Part shown: one piece after another, positions 1 through 14,300 of the stretch
Numbering within the stretch: the stretch's first letter is position 1
How the letters are laid out: every line of letters begins with the position of its first letter
Assembly (NCBI GenBank): GCA_035610835.1
Contig: CM069455.1
Span: 18,613,874 to 18,677,873 of the forward strand
Length of the DNA: 64,000 nucleotides
Source of the DNA: Ophiura sarsii
Lineage: Eukaryota; Echinodermata; Ophiuroidea; Amphilepidida; Ophiuridae
Direction: 5' to 3'
Notes under the pieces: generated by a model
What the model was told of the DNA's origin: nothing
The model's input: only the letters and a program-made list of their open reading frames with translations
The model's database searches: none
Position numbers and translations under genes: made by a program

Positions 1-1233
1 AGGTTTTGACAGAATAGCGACGATATCACACAATTAACTTCAATTTGTTGCCTTTGCTTTTGCACGAGCAAAGAAATTATAGCACAGAAATTGCTGCGCC
101 GATCTCTAGATTATACACTGACGCAGACTGTACTTACTTGATAATGTTATCTTGGTGTATTATGTGTCCGCTTCCAGCTATCAAGGGTTCACGGTCGTCT
201 TCACTGTCAGAATCTGTGGCAAGTGAAAAACAAAAACAAAAACATAAATATAATAATATAAGTTGGACCTTTTGGAACGGTAGTCGCTTCTCAAAGTTTC
301 ATGCTTGTGCGATCATTAGACAAATATAATAATAAATTTAAATCTTTTATTGGTCACAAATATCCAATTTCCTCATCTTTGGCCAAGGTAAACTGTTCTA
401 CAGGAAAGACCGACCCATATTCTTTTTTAATTGTTCTTTTAAATTTTATTTGAAAATTGAGAAAAAAATTAAAACAACAAACATTTTTGTAAATTGTGTG
501 TTGAAATTTTAACCTGGCAGTATGATTTTGACAATAAAACTATTAGGAGAGAAAAACGGGTCAAATTAGGGGGAGAACCAGCTCTGCCTGTGCTGATAAT
601 TGAACCCGGGTCATCCGAGTTACCTTTGAAAATCTTAAGATTTTTGTCCACATATGATAGCCCGTCTGAGCACGCCAAGAGATGGACCGTGGAAGCGCGC
701 GCTACCAGCACCTATTAGAGTAATACTCAGTGCTGATGATAGGATTAAGAGAATTTGTGAGAAAAATAATTGATTTTTATTTTTGAAAATATAACAAGAA
801 AAAAGATAAATCTTAAAAAAAAACCACCTAAATATTTTTCAGAAAATTGGGTGTGCAAAATAATTATGTTCAACAAGTTAACATAGCCATGAATTTAAAT
901 AGCATTACAAATAATAGCATTACACAAAAATTATAATCAAAGTGCAATTTACAACGAAAACACATAAGTTTTTAACATGTTTGATAAAGGATACAGGGTT
1001 CAATAAGCACAAATGCATTGAAAACCTCTGTGCTTTTGATACAGTTAGTGGTCTTATTTTAAAATATGGCCTTACACATGGTCTAGACACAACAGCTAAA
1101 ATATTATATCCCCATGTAAACGAAGGTATACATCAAGCATCTGTTTTCGTATTAACAATAATAACAAACAAGGTTTAGTGGGAATAAACAACATCAGTTG
1201 CACACCTCAAAACAAGTTATATGATATTATACA
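1..1233. other. No gene recognised (ABCD3 intron 15)
   Basis: AT-rich with mixed short frames. A 74-codon plus-strand frame at 494-718 has no recognised domain. No ABC ATPase motifs (Walker A, signature) appear on either strand, so the ABCD3 3' exons lie further left. Confidence 0.6.
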
Positions 1234-1235
1234 TA

Positions 1236-1670
1236 TGTGATGCGATCTGTGAAAACCCGTCGGATGTCGCAAAATGTGAAATAGGGATTATGGGTAAAAT
1301 AAAAAAATTAAAAAAAAAAAAACTTTTAAAAAACTTTTTTAAAGATTTTGTTTAGAAAATTAATTACTATTACTTTGTGTCATCACCTTTTATGAAATTT
1401 CACCTTCAAAAACTTTAAGTCACTTTTCTAATAGCCCTATAATGTTATTCTGTTGAACTATGTATCTTTTATGGCCTGTTTTCATGATTTCTTGTTTTGT
1501 AGCGTTTTATGACATCACAATCATCATTCACTCATAACTTTTGTTGTAGTGATCATAGAAAAATGATCGAAACAGTTCTGTAATCAGTACAGATTCAGCT
1601 TTATTATGATATAAATATCTCCAATATGAAAAATCCCGACATGTGGCGGATTTTCACAGATCGCATCACA
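1236..1670. mobile_element. MITE, TIR TGTGATGCGATCTGTGAAAA, TSD TA (copy 1)
   Basis: Left TIR TGTGATGCGATCTGTGAAAA and right TTTTCACAGATCGCATCACA are perfect 20-bp inverts, extending imperfectly to about 37 bp. TA is duplicated on both sides. 435 bp, non-coding. Nearly identical to the copy at 8648-9060. Confidence 0.88.
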
Positions 1671-1685
1671 TATAGCCTATGTTAA

Positions 1686-2034
1686 AGGTAGATATTCTGA
1701 TTGCTGGCCCAATTTTCAACTTGATGTTTTCTATTTTACATGAAAGGTCACCCTTAAAATTGTCGCATTCCAAAGTTTGAGTTGCATCCATAGCTCCAAT
1801 GGTTCTTATTTTAGAAGCACACAGTCATAAGAAATTTGCCCATTGAGTAGTACACAAACTGGCGGGTGGCAGTAATTCACCACATTTTAGCCTATAATTT
1901 CTAAATGGAACATTTCTGGCCCCTAAGCTTTTACAGACAAAATGAGAACAATATGGGGATTCTTCTGATATCAAAATATCTTGATGTGAAAAAAATTCTT
2001 AGCCCAAAAAAGTGATCAGAACATATACACCTTT
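1686..2034. mobile_element. MITE, TIR AGGTAGATGACCC type, TTAA target (copy 1)
   Basis: Starts after TTAA with AGGTAGAT and shares CCAATTTTCAACTTGATGTT, CCAAAGTTTGAGTTGCA and GCCCATTGAGTAGTACACA with the 24.4-kb copy. The right end is degenerate (TATACACCTTTAT). Confidence 0.8.
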
Positions 2035-3162
2035 ATTTGTGCCATCACAGGGTTAATGTGGTATTACAGAAAATGTTGCGGAGTTGAGGTAATTCCAATA
2101 CATACAGAAAGGTTATTATAACACAAACACTCAAAGAGGATTTCTTAGAATGAAGAAAACGACCTGCTGATTGGCCAGAAAGATGGGTACATCATTTGTT
2201 GCTCCATTCAGAAACATTGTTTGAAGAGTTATATCCCTGGTAAAGATTGAAGTGAAATATTTTAGAAGCAGTATTTTGATTGGTTATCCAAAGGAGTATA
2301 TCTTGCAATGAATCAATCATAAACACCGATAGGCAAGTAGTGCTCAGAACTCACTCCTGACAGGGCGATCGGACCAAGGTCATCAGGGATGAGAAACCAA
2401 GCCCATAATCACAAGACCAGACCATGCAGATGTGCCACTAAATTGAATCTTTTCTAAATACAGCTTGCCCTGATAGTCTAACGAGACTGAAAATTGGAGA
2501 AGCTACTATGTTGCTGTTGTATTCTCAGGTATTTGGTAGTGTTTGGGTTAACAGACCGGGTAACATGTTTAATACTTATCTATTAGTAATGTAATGTAAC
2601 ACAACATCACGATAAACACACACATACTGAGCGCTATATCAACACTTGGCATGGTTGATTCTGAGATGTCTATACACTCAGCTATGTACAAAATTCCACT
2701 AATGCATGGCCATGTGTAAACACTGAAGCACCAAAGCATAAAAAAGACTGCATATCCTGATTGGTCAATCGTGAGATCACCACGCGCATGCACACATGTT
2801 TGTTCGCATGTATCATGCATTTGAACACAGCAACAAATCACGCTCGCATAAAATAGCTTAAATTTCGACCATAGCATGACAGTGACTTTGGTTCAATGTT
2901 TAGACACATACACAGTATGGCCAGAAAATATGAAGAATCCAGGAAGCCTACTTGCTGGGAAATTCTGAAATTATCAGGGTAATGTTGGTATCTTGAGAGA
3001 CATTTTGGTATTTGAGGGAAATGTTGGTATTTTGTTAGATATTTTTACTACTGGAGTGACATTTGACGATTAATTTTGGTCCATTAAACATTTGTGAAAA
3101 ATAATGGAAAATTTGACTTGCTTCCCAGGAATAATAAACCCTTCAGCCCTGAGAGTCATTTT

Positions 3163-3653
3163 GGGCCGTATTCTCGTACTAAACGTTTAACTAAACGCGT
3201 GTCTAACTTAAACGTGAGTTTATCTTTTAAACGACGCGTTTAACAAAACACGATTTTAAACTCTGCAAATATTGTTCCCAGAGTGGTCCTGCATTGATTG
3301 TATACAGGTATTTAATTCATTGTGTCCCTAACGGGTTACAATAGATATCGACCGAATGCCTTAAATACACGGTACTTTTAAAGACTACACAATCCGCAAT
3401 TCAGCTTGCACCGGACACGGTTGAGTGATCATTCATCATTCAGGGCATACAGTTGGTGCGCTAGTTTAGTTAAACGCGCACTAAACTACCCCCGTAGCCA
3501 TGTTTAAAGTTAGACACATTTCGGCGAGTTAGACGCGTGTTTAAGTCAAACAAATGTACGAGAATTGCGTTTAGTTAAACTCTGTGTCTAAAGTCAAAGT
3601 TAGACGCGTGTTTAGCTTAAAACCGTGTTTAACTACGTATGAGAATACCGCCC
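3163..3653. mobile_element. Foldback MITE, TIR GGGCGGTATTCTCATACGT
   Basis: Left GGGCCGTATTCTCGTACTAA is matched by right TACGTATGAGAATACCGCCC. Subterminal GTTTAACTAAACGCG-type repeats occur in both arms. 491 bp, non-coding. Confidence 0.8.
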
Positions 3654-4230
3654 TATAAGTTCTACTGTTTCAAGAGATGAAATAAAATGATGATTAATGC
3701 ATGGACGCATGACATTTGCAGATGAGATGCTTAAATAACAAAGAAACCAATAGCATCTAAACAATGCCACACTTTAAGGATTGGCACATGTGATTCATCT
3801 GATGTTAGATGGAATTTATTTCGAAAGAAGTTTAGTAAAATTGCAAATATTTTTTCTAAGTACAAATAATGTGCATATTTGGTAACGTTAGAATATTTTT
3901 GTTTATACATTCTGTTGTTTTGCTTTCTTTCAGTACTGTTATTAATTTGTATATTCTTGTGTTATGTAACTTCCCATGCCTGGGGTCAGCATAGGCCCTA
4001 GATGTTCTTGGGTTTGTGTGTTTGCTTCTTTATCTTAATAAAGATGATGAAGTAATAACATGCCATACCGACTCTGAATTGGTCTATGAGTATGACAATT
4101 TAAACTGGAAAATATCTTTTTGGGAAAAAATAGCATATATCTATATGCCTATATCTAGAAATATATCTATACAAACATGCAAAGCGTTCATACAGCGTTA
4201 AGCAAAGTAGGAGAAAAAATGTTTAGCCTC

Positions 4231-4392
4231 CCAGGGATGTAAGAGAGTTCTTCACAGATGGCCTGAAAATACCTGAAAAAGAGAGATAATTTTGAGTTGT
4301 CTATACTTTTGTACAGAGAAAATCAGGATACTAAAGCCTGAAAATGTACAAGAAGGCCTGAAATCAGGCCTGAAAACTTACATCCCTGGGGC
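4231..4392. mobile_element. Small foldback, TIR CCCAGGGATGTAAG
   Basis: CCCAGGGATGTAAG at the left and CTTACATCCCTGGG at the right, with subterminal GGCCTGAAAA/TTTCAGGC repeats. About 160 bp. Confidence 0.7.
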
Positions 4393-5233
4393 CTCCAAAA
4401 TTATGGAGGAGCCCCTCTTTTTCTTCTTTTAAAAACACTTTTTACTGCAAAATAGCCCTTGTTAGCGATAAACTGTGTAAATCTAAAAGAGGAGGACAGA
4501 GTGCTCTTTAAACATGAGTTAGCTATTACAAACATATCAAACTCTGAAACAGCTGAACAAAAAGTTATGACTGAAATAAAAAATAAATAAAATAAAATTG
4601 AAGCTGACCCCCAAAAAAGGAAGCGGGTGGGGATGTTTATTAATTTGGCCTAATGGCCTTATATCACCTACACATACCAGTTGCTTTCCTAACTGCAAGT
4701 ATAATGACAAGGAGATAAAAAGGCATACATAGTTAACATTTAAAAAGTTGAAACAAAGGCTTTTAACCCTAAACTAACCCTCCTCAGGGTGGGATGGATG
4801 GAGGCTAAAACTACTACTACTTGATATTAGATTCAGGTACGGCATATTATTTAACGCTTGGTTTCAAACTGGGTTCAGCCTTTTATATATTTCGAATGAC
4901 TAAGTGGTACGCTACATTCATTATCAGGTTTAGTGTTGTTTCAGTATCAGTATAAACCCAATACAGAGGCCCTGCACAAATGCGTCATTCACCGGAATCA
5001 TGACGTATTACAGTCCATTCAGTGTATTTATTGAATTGACGCAAGATTTAAACTCAAATGAATGACCTGGAATTTTCAGGTTCTTATGGTTTTGTGAACA
5101 AAGTTCAGTAATCCACCATAGTTTTAGTATATGCAGGACATCTATATGATGCTTTGTGCATATACAAATTCCCCATACCAAATCTCGGCTTCACCTTATA
5201 TCTAATATACCTCGTATGCTATATTCATATTAC

Positions 5234-5322
5234 CTTTGGATTCTCTGACCATTGTTCGTTCGTAGCGTCCAGCATTGAGGTCATTTAGCACTGTCATTAG
5301 TTCGGTGACTCGCTGTGTGAAC
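5234..5322 (-). CDS. ABCD3: ABCD3 exon 15 (last exon inside window)
   Basis: Completes Gly388 and encodes [29 protein letters not shown] (389-417) plus one base, matching FTARITELMQVLKDLNHGKYERTMV. Acceptor CCACAG, donor GTAATA. The next exons, with the ATP-binding domain, were not found in 1-5233 and must lie to the left. Confidence 0.93.
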
Positions 5323-8300
5323 CTGTGGTGAAAAAGTCATTAGTTTATTAGCGCAATGAAAAAAACCTGCGGGCAAACGGACCTCTCAGGTAGGGTCAGT
5401 CGGTCAGACGTTTTTTGTCTGTGGGTTTTTCTTCAAAAATTGCATGAAAATGTTGGTGAGTTTTCAACCATTTTTTTAATTTCATAAAAGCAAAATTTGT
5501 AGAAAGAATTCAAACAATTTGTAAACATTTTTTTTTTAAATTTTAAATTGTGAAAAAGATAGGTCAGTCGGGTTTGTAGAACAGAGTTTTTTGGTGTCGT
5601 ATTATCAAATGCAAGTGTGACGTGTTCTACCGAAACCAGACAGAATTGGGCAGAGCTCCAAACTGAGAAATAGCCCAAAACCTAATTGGAAGTGATTTTT
5701 TTTGGAATTTGAGTTTCTTGTAAATAATTAACATTATTGTGAAAGTCTCAGATTAAAAATGAAAGTACATTGTAAGTAGATTGTAAGATCTTTAAAGGAC
5801 GATATCTCAGTTTGGAGTTTTCATAAAGACGAACTTGAAAATGATTTAATTCTGCTTTTTGGCAAGTCCGATTAAAAAAGAAAAGTACTATTGTAAAGCT
5901 GAAGATCTCTACATTAATAATCAATTACTAACTCAATTTTGATATCTTGCCCAATTGTGTCTGGTTTGTGTAGAACACGTCACAAATGTCTAACAAAAAT
6001 CGGAATTAATCAAAATAATCAAGCTTGTTAAAACAATAACTAATGCGACCAATATTGAACACAAAATTGCTCCTCCTTTACTTGATAGACAAATAGGACA
6101 AACAACAATTTGTTCAAGAATGTACTCGGTGTTCCAAGAGAAGATTTTAAAAGAGTAAATAAAAAAAATCCTTAGGTCCAATGATTTCAAAATTCTCTCT
6201 CCAATTTAATGCCAAATTATTCCACATCAAAGAGCTGAATATTCACTGGACTCTTAGAAACTAATGCACTTACAATTTTACATAGTGGTTTTACAGAAAT
6301 AATCAAAGCACTTGCAAATGAAATACAAACAAATAACGATACAAAAGAAATCAACATAAAATGAGTGAGATTGCGTAAAAAGCTGTGTTTTAGGCTAAGG
6401 TTTGAATGAGGAAGGAGTGCAGATATTTTTATCTGATACTAGATGAGATCATTCCACTTCAGGCCAATAAAAACAAATTGTTTGATTGTCCATAGATCAC
6501 TCTCAAAAGTTGGGTCAGTCGGTCGGAAAAAGTTGTTATTTATTTGTTTCCCCTTGACCTTAATTTCCCGGTTCCAAAAGTAAATGAGATGTACTTGTTG
6601 TGGTAACCAAAAAGGAAACAAAAATCTGTCATATTTTGATGAGTATTTTGTCCTTCTAAATACTTAAAGGAATAAATTTGTGATTTTCGACTAAACTGTA
6701 AACAAAATTGAAATTTTAGAAGGATTTTTAATATTTTATTTGGGTCAGAAGGATTTCGACGGTCGGGGCGGACGAGGACAATCAAACAATTTATCATTTG
6801 AGGACCGCATCCCATGGCAGTGGAGTGTGTACAGTATGAATAAATCTATGAGATATTATAGTGCAGTGTTATGAAGACATAAAGATGGTGTGTGCAATTA
6901 GATTAGGACAGCTGACAGCCCTTTTATGGCAAAAGAATGTATCTTATATGTAGTTTCCTAACAGTATACTTCCTTTTAACATGATCAAAGTTAGCTTTTT
7001 TCTCCATAAATCATGTAGTGGTAAAAGGCAGTATATTACTTTTATTGTCTTTACAAGTTGCAACCTTTTCCTAAGTGATAATTATTGAACTAAGTTAACA
7101 CAATCCATGTTAAAAGGAAGTATTTCATTAGGAAAGTACATATTAAGATACATCCTTTTGCCGTAAAAGGACAGCAATGGATGCATCTGTTGTCCAACAT
7201 GTCCCGATAATGGGCCCAAAAACAAACATGAGAGTCAGTTGCTTATAAGTTCTATACTTTATTTCTCTTCCTCTGGACAGTGACGTAACTTTACAGGTGC
7301 AACATTCACGCACATACGTATCTATAGTGATAGATAAATACACTGTAGCGACACAATTACAAGCGATCACATAATTTGTCAAGATGTTTTTAACCCCCTG
7401 TGGTCTACCGGCCGATTTGGCTTCAAAGCAGTATTTTGATTGGTTACTCATAACATTATATCATCTAATGAGCCAATCTGGGAAACTGTAAGAAAGGTAC
7501 ATGCTATTGTTTCATCAAAACTTGACTATGGTAATTCCTTGTTGTATGGTATCCCAGATACACATCTTCATCTTCTTCAACGTGCACAGAATACGGCCGC
7601 TAGAATCATTACCCGCACAAAAAAGTTCGACCATATCACTCCTGCACTCAAGCAGCTTCATTGGCTGCCAATATCATCCAGAATTGAGTTCAAGATCTTG
7701 CTCCTAACTTATAAAGCCTTAAACGGACTTGCTCCACAATATCTTGCAGATCTTGTCCATTATCGACGTACATGCCGCAACCTTCGCTCCAACAACAAAC
7801 TACTCCTTGAAGTACCACGATGGAAACTCGCTACGTACGGTCGCCGTTGCTTTTCATCAGCTGCACCTGTTCTATGGAACTCATTACCACTGGACATTAA
7901 GTCATCCCCGAATGTCAACATTTTTAAGAAGAAACTAAAAACTCATCTCTTCTCGAAAGCATACAGTGCATAGCACTTGACTCTACAGCGCCATTGAACA
8001 TTTCTTTGTAAATGGATATTAGGCGCTATATAAATTATATTATTATTATTATTACTAGTGCTACAGCGAGTCAACATACAGAGAAATAGACGCACTATTT
8101 TGATTGGTTAAGGTTTTTTTTGGTTAAGGTTTTTGGGTCATATCAGGGCCTGCCTACTAATATAGTAAAATAATCAGACAATAAGGCCTTGTGAGCCAGG
8201 CTAACAAATGTGGCCTGTCATATATCACAAGGTGGCTTTTGTTGGCAGTATGCATTTTAAGATATTGAGGAAGTACAGCATGAAGAAAAAAATACCACCA

Positions 8301-11300
8301 GAAATCAAAAGGAATGGCCACCTAATAGTTCACATCAAATCTAAAATGCAATCGACTAAATGTATCAAGTGAGGTGCCATTTCTAACTTTGAATGACAGA
8401 AGCCCCATTTTAATTTGACTGATCACGAATAGTATACTGTATTAGTCTAGACAGAAGATGGTGAGTGCATGAATGATATGATGTTGGAAACTAAGAATGA
8501 TAATAATTAATTAACCTTTCCCTTGATGTTATCGAGAAATGAAATATAAATTTCTTTGACCGGGATTTGAACCGGAGACCTCCTGGGGATTTGAACCGAA
8601 GACCTCCTGAACTCCAGATGAATGCTCTACCAAACTTGTTTACCATATGTGATGCGATCTGTGAAAACCCGTCGGATGTCGCAAAATGTGAAATAGGGAT
8701 TATGGGTAAAATAAAAGATTTTTTTTTAAAGATTTTGTTTAGAAAATTAATTTCTATTACTTTGTGTCATCACCTTTATGAAATTTCACCTTCAAAACCT
8801 TACTTAAGTCACTTTTCTAAGTAGCCTTATAATGTTATTCTATTGAACTATGTATCTTTTATGGCCTGTTTTCATGATTTCTTGTTTTGTAGCGTTTTAT
8901 GACATCACAATCATCATTCACTCATAACTTTTGTTGTAGTGATCGTAGAAAAATGATCGAAACAGTTCTGTAATCAGCACAGATTCAGCTTCATTATGAT
9001 ATAAATATCTCCAATATGAAAAATCCCGACATGTGGCTGGTTTTCACAGATCGCATCACATATTATCCCTATTAAGCGCCCACCCCTCTTTTCCCCAATG
9101 ACTACCAAAAATTAACACCTAATAAGGGCCCCTCTTTTTATTCACTGTAGCTCAATATAAAAATTTAAAAATAAAAATAAAACATTTTTTGTCCTCAGTG
9201 CATGTGCACTCAGGGAATGGAAAGTGTACAAACAAAAATGTGTACTAAAATAAAAATAAAAATAATAAAAATTAAAATCAGGTTACTTAATAAGCGCCCA
9301 CCCAAAATTACTTTGCTAAGCGCCGTGTGATACGGTGAGAGTGATGATAATGATTAATCAACTTTTATTTCATTTTTAATTCAATAGAATTACTATAACT
9401 TCACCATCATGTATGTCATAGAGAAGTGGAGTGGGAAAAATACAGGAATTGAACCCTATGTCTTTAGATTCATTTTTAACATTTCTATACCAATCGTCCT
9501 CATCAGCTTAGTTGGTAGAGCATCCGTCTAGAGTTTGGGAGGTCCTGGTTGAAGAAATTGATTTTCCAATTCTCAAAATTCCAATTCAAAATGATGCTGA
9601 TGGAAATGAATGGACTACAGGGTCAATGAGAGGATCAAATTAAAGTTTTTGGACCAAGTTATGAGCATATGTCTGTGTCTCAATTGCTGGCATGTCTTTT
9701 GTATAAAAATAGTATTGCATCATTTATATGAGACATACGAGAGGGTTTCAAAAAGTTTTAGAAATCACCCAGAAGTGAAGGAGCCAGAAACTTCATTTTG
9801 ATATGTGATCCTTCAGACATCTTTACATATATGTAGTCACTGTGCAAAGTCACACATTTCTCTCACTTTTGTCCACAGACCGCCATTGTAGAGATCCTCA
9901 GATTGACCGCCATTGATTGATCCTCAGTTTGCCTCAGATTGTGTTATTCCCAAAATAGCAACAAATAGTTTAAAGTGTTGACAGAAAGGGTCAAAGGTCA
10001 TGTAGGGGTCATCAGATGTCAATCTGTGTGTACCCCATGTTACCCATAGTATTATCGTCACCAAGCTTGTTTGTAGTGACCTTTGACCCCTTTCTGTCAA
10101 AATGTTAAACATTTTATTGCTGTTTTGGGGAATAACAAAATCTGAGGCAAATTGATAATTAATCAATGGCGGTCAATCTGAGAATCTCTACAATGGCAGT
10201 CTGTGGACAGGTAAAAAAATGTAGGAGAAATGTGTGACTTCATTACATTCCAGTTGCCTGTAAGGTTTGAGCCCAAGTTTGATCCATCCAATACCATTTA
10301 CCGCATGCTGGGGGACCTTGAGTGTGGCAGCGGTGGAACTAGAAACAAGCCTGAGGGGCTGCAGTATTGCCACATGACTATTTCCACACGTGGTGATTTT
10401 CCGCAGATTTGGGCTACTTTTAATACTAAAATCTGCTCTTTGGATAATATAATGTGATTATTTTTTCGAAATTTGAACATTTGTTTTATAAAATATGATA
10501 TAGCACTAGTTTTTTTAATGACAAATTGAAATTAAAAGTTGGTATTTGTTATCACAAGAACATTTTCAAAAGTAGTATATATGGCTTCTAGTTACACCAA
10601 CACCAAAGAGCCTTGAGCTATGCTTAGGATAGCGGTGGAAATGGTAGCACCATGCTGGCAAGACACAGTTGGTGTAAAATAAATCAGATAAATGGTGTAG
10701 GAGGGGATAATTTATTACCCTGGATATGTCATCAAAGACGTGGTCAAGAAAGTTGGATTTTATACAGGGCACGGAACCGTAATGTTTGCACAAGGACTTT
10801 GTAAAGATGTCCGAAGGATCATGCATCAAAATGAAGTTTCTGGCTCATTCACTTCTGGGTGATTGCTAAAACTTTATGATACCCCCTCGTATATGAGGAA
10901 CTTAACAAATTTCAATGAAAGAGTGAAAACTTCCATTATTTACCAAATTTTATTGATACATAGACCTACTAAAATGCATTGTAAATTTTGAGTTTCTGAC
11001 ATCATCAAAAGGGTCTTTGCAGCTGTATGTTTTATCGAGATATTGGATGAAAGCTGACAGAAAAAAGTAAAGAAAATAATACAAATTTAGGAGTCATTTT
11101 CACATGTACAATCTGAATGCCTTGATCAATTTTAATAAATTTGGTGTCATTTTAAAGCTTAGAAATGCTCTGAGAGCACACATAATAAACTCATGTGCCA
11201 TAAACCGATTGACCTATAAATAACATGTGAGTAATCGACAATTGTACCGTAGACAGACGCCCATAGCGTGGCCCAAAAACACTCTAAAATCAAACACCTC

Positions 11301-14300
11301 ACCAAGATTACAAATAGCAATCCATCTGAACGGCTCTTTTCAGAGCCACCAATTCTTTCACAAGTAGGAAAGGGCACCTACTCTCAAATCATCGGGCAAG
11401 GGGCAGCCCAAATGATGATAACAAGAGAAGTGGCTATCTCTATGTTTTGTTTAATATTATAATAATTTGGTCCTGAAGAAGTCAGAGCTAATCCTGATGA
11501 AAGCTTGCCAGATTAAAACTTGTCCGACGGCGAACCCGTTAAAACTTTTACTTATATTACAAATGGTGGTTAATGGAATGGTGCAATGGCATGAGCAATA
11601 TATCCCAGCGTTAATAACGGTAAGCACCAGCAGCTAGCCACCATATTAAAAAAGACCATATCGTTGGCTTGTTTTCAAGCATGGTATACATCACGCAATC
11701 ACTCACCCTGCTAGTCGAGTCATTTCGCGACCGGCCAACACAATCCTGCCTACTGCCTGAGCCATCATTAGAAGCATGCGACCGGCCTGATAATATTCCT
11801 AGTATATACACATATATAGGGCGGTAATGTATATCAGGAATAAAACCCAATTATAGCAAACAAACAAAAAGAGGACAAAACCAGCATCTTGCGCAGCCCT
11901 ACCCAATAAGTGTATACTGTGAAATGTTGAAATAGCAATGTTTTTGAAAATTTTAGAAACAAATTGTTGACATTTGTAATTTCCGCACACAGAATCAACA
12001 TTATTTTGATTGTTTGTTTTTTTTTACATTTCTTGAAGAAAAAATTTTGAATATTTTGAAAGTCAGAAGTAGGAAATTTGTCACAAATTACCAGAATACA
12101 AACGGATTTCGTGGATTAATTCTATAAGAAATCATGGATTCTCGCCAAATAACACATGAAAAAACCTGACATATTAAAGAATAGACACATTAGATTCTCT
12201 CAAGGACACACAGTAACCAATAACAGAGCAGAACTCTTCAAGATGCTGGGGGAGGGGTTAACATAACACCATTGACTTACCCTGCAAGCCTGGTAAGTTC
12301 ACGGCCAGCTAGGGCTACGCGGCCGGTGGCTTGCCCCATACGTACCATCATGTAGCCTGATTTATAGTAATTCTATACAAAACAATGTATAAGTTGTTAG
12401 GGATAGGTCGTGAGAAACCATTGTTTTTAGAAGGGGAGGGGAGTACAAGCAGCTAGGGCTACACGGCCAGTGGCTTGCCCCATACGTACCATCATGTAGC
12501 CTGATTTATAGTAATTCTATACAAAACAATTTACAAGTTATTTATTAGGGATAGGTCGAGAGAAAACACTGTTTTCAGGAGGGGGAAGTACAAGCAGCTA
12601 GGGCTACAGGCTGGTGGCTTGCCTCATGCGTTATATCATGTAGCCTGACTGATAGTTGTTTCGTAGTTCTGATATGTTATTGGGGATATGTCAAGAGAAA
12701 CCATACTCTCATTAGGGATAGGTCATGAGAAACTCCAAATGAGGGGGAGTTGCAGTACAAGCTGATAGGGCTACACGACCGGTGATTTGGCCCCATGCAT
12801 ACTATCATGTAGCCTGATTTGTAGTTAGTTATAATGTACACAAAATAATTGATAATTTATTAAAGATAGGTCAGGAAAAACTACTGTAAGTGTAAGGTCA
12901 AATGTTCATGAGAAACTTTAAGGAGGAGCGGGACAATTAGCTAGGGCTACAGGGCCGGTGGCTTGCCATGCGTTACATCATGGAGCCTGATGATTAGTGC
13001 TTCTATACAAAACAAAAGTTATTAGAAATAGGTCATGGGAAAATCTAGGGGGATAAGTTGGAGTACGACGACCAGCTTAGGTTTTCACGGTCTGTGGCTT
13101 GAGCCGTGCAGACCAATATCTAAATCTGTGCAGTGACAGAGCATGATCTTAACACTTTCCACACCGCTATTAGTTTAAACATACCAAACAGTTTTTTCAG
13201 AAACATATCCCACCTTTCAAATTCTATCTCAAGGATTACTGAACCAATACTTGGCATGTTTGTACTTGTTTCAATGCATTTCACATGGTAATTCCAAATA
13301 TGGTAATGAAATTCAATAACAAAAAATAACAAACAAATAACAAAATTGTGTAATTTTGGAACGTCGTCTGCAGAAAAGTGTTAAGATTGATGCATCATTA
13401 CACAGATTCGTCTTTGATTACATTACATTACATTACATTACATTATGTCAGCACAATACAATCCCATGCGCAATAATAGGGTGTGATCGTTGATATACGC
13501 CCTAACATCACTGCACAGAGTTAGACGAATGAAGTCTAGCCAGATTATCATCCCCTTTTCATTCTCCTTTGCCAGTTCATAAGAAACCCCTTTTCAGATT
13601 AAAAAGTCGATATGCACAAAACAAGTTAAACCCGGTCTAACTTTAGACCTGGTCTAATCAAAGAGTAGTCATTCTGGAAGGACCTTTTTTATTTTTATGT
13701 CCTTTTATTCTCCTAGTAAAGTCCAAAAGTAAAATTGGAGTTGCCTGATTAACCTAATTTAACACTAAAATGTATCACCCTTTTATAAAGATCCATTGAT
13801 AATGTAGATTGGTCTCATCAAAGCAGAAAAGGATCCTTTTGGGAGGGACTACTCTTTATTTAGACCAGGTTTAAAGTTAGACCAGGTTTAAGTTGTTTTG
13901 GGCATACCGACCAAGAGTTCATATGTTCCATATAAAATTTTGGAAAAAATGGAAAACAATTGCATTCAAACGCCCCTTCAATTTGAAGCCATCAATTTGA
14001 AGGTCTATTTAGCTCTGAAGCACCTTATTCCCAAGCAACTTCTTTAAATCTTTTTAAATGACACCGTCAAATCTTTGCCATTTTTAAAATATAAACTTGT
14101 ACTTACCATCATTATCTCAGACTGCGACAAGTTCAAGAATGGTTTGTGTGCAAGATTCATAAACGGTCTTGCCACAACCGTGTACCCCACAACCGTTGCT
14201 ATGTCTGAAACGGGAGAAAACGCATAATGTTAATTAACCCTAACTCTAGTACACCACACGGCAACAGATTTGTTTTCCGACCCCCAAAATTCACCAGAAG

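Noticed and set aside
494..718. Overlapping frames on both strands at the left edge
   Set aside because: No ABC transporter motifs or other domain; mutual overlap suggests a repeat or chance.
11460..11545. Retroelement-like 3' tail (CCTGATGAAAGCTTGCCAGA)
   Set aside because: Resembles a Penelope or SINE tail but has no coding trace or tail I can define.
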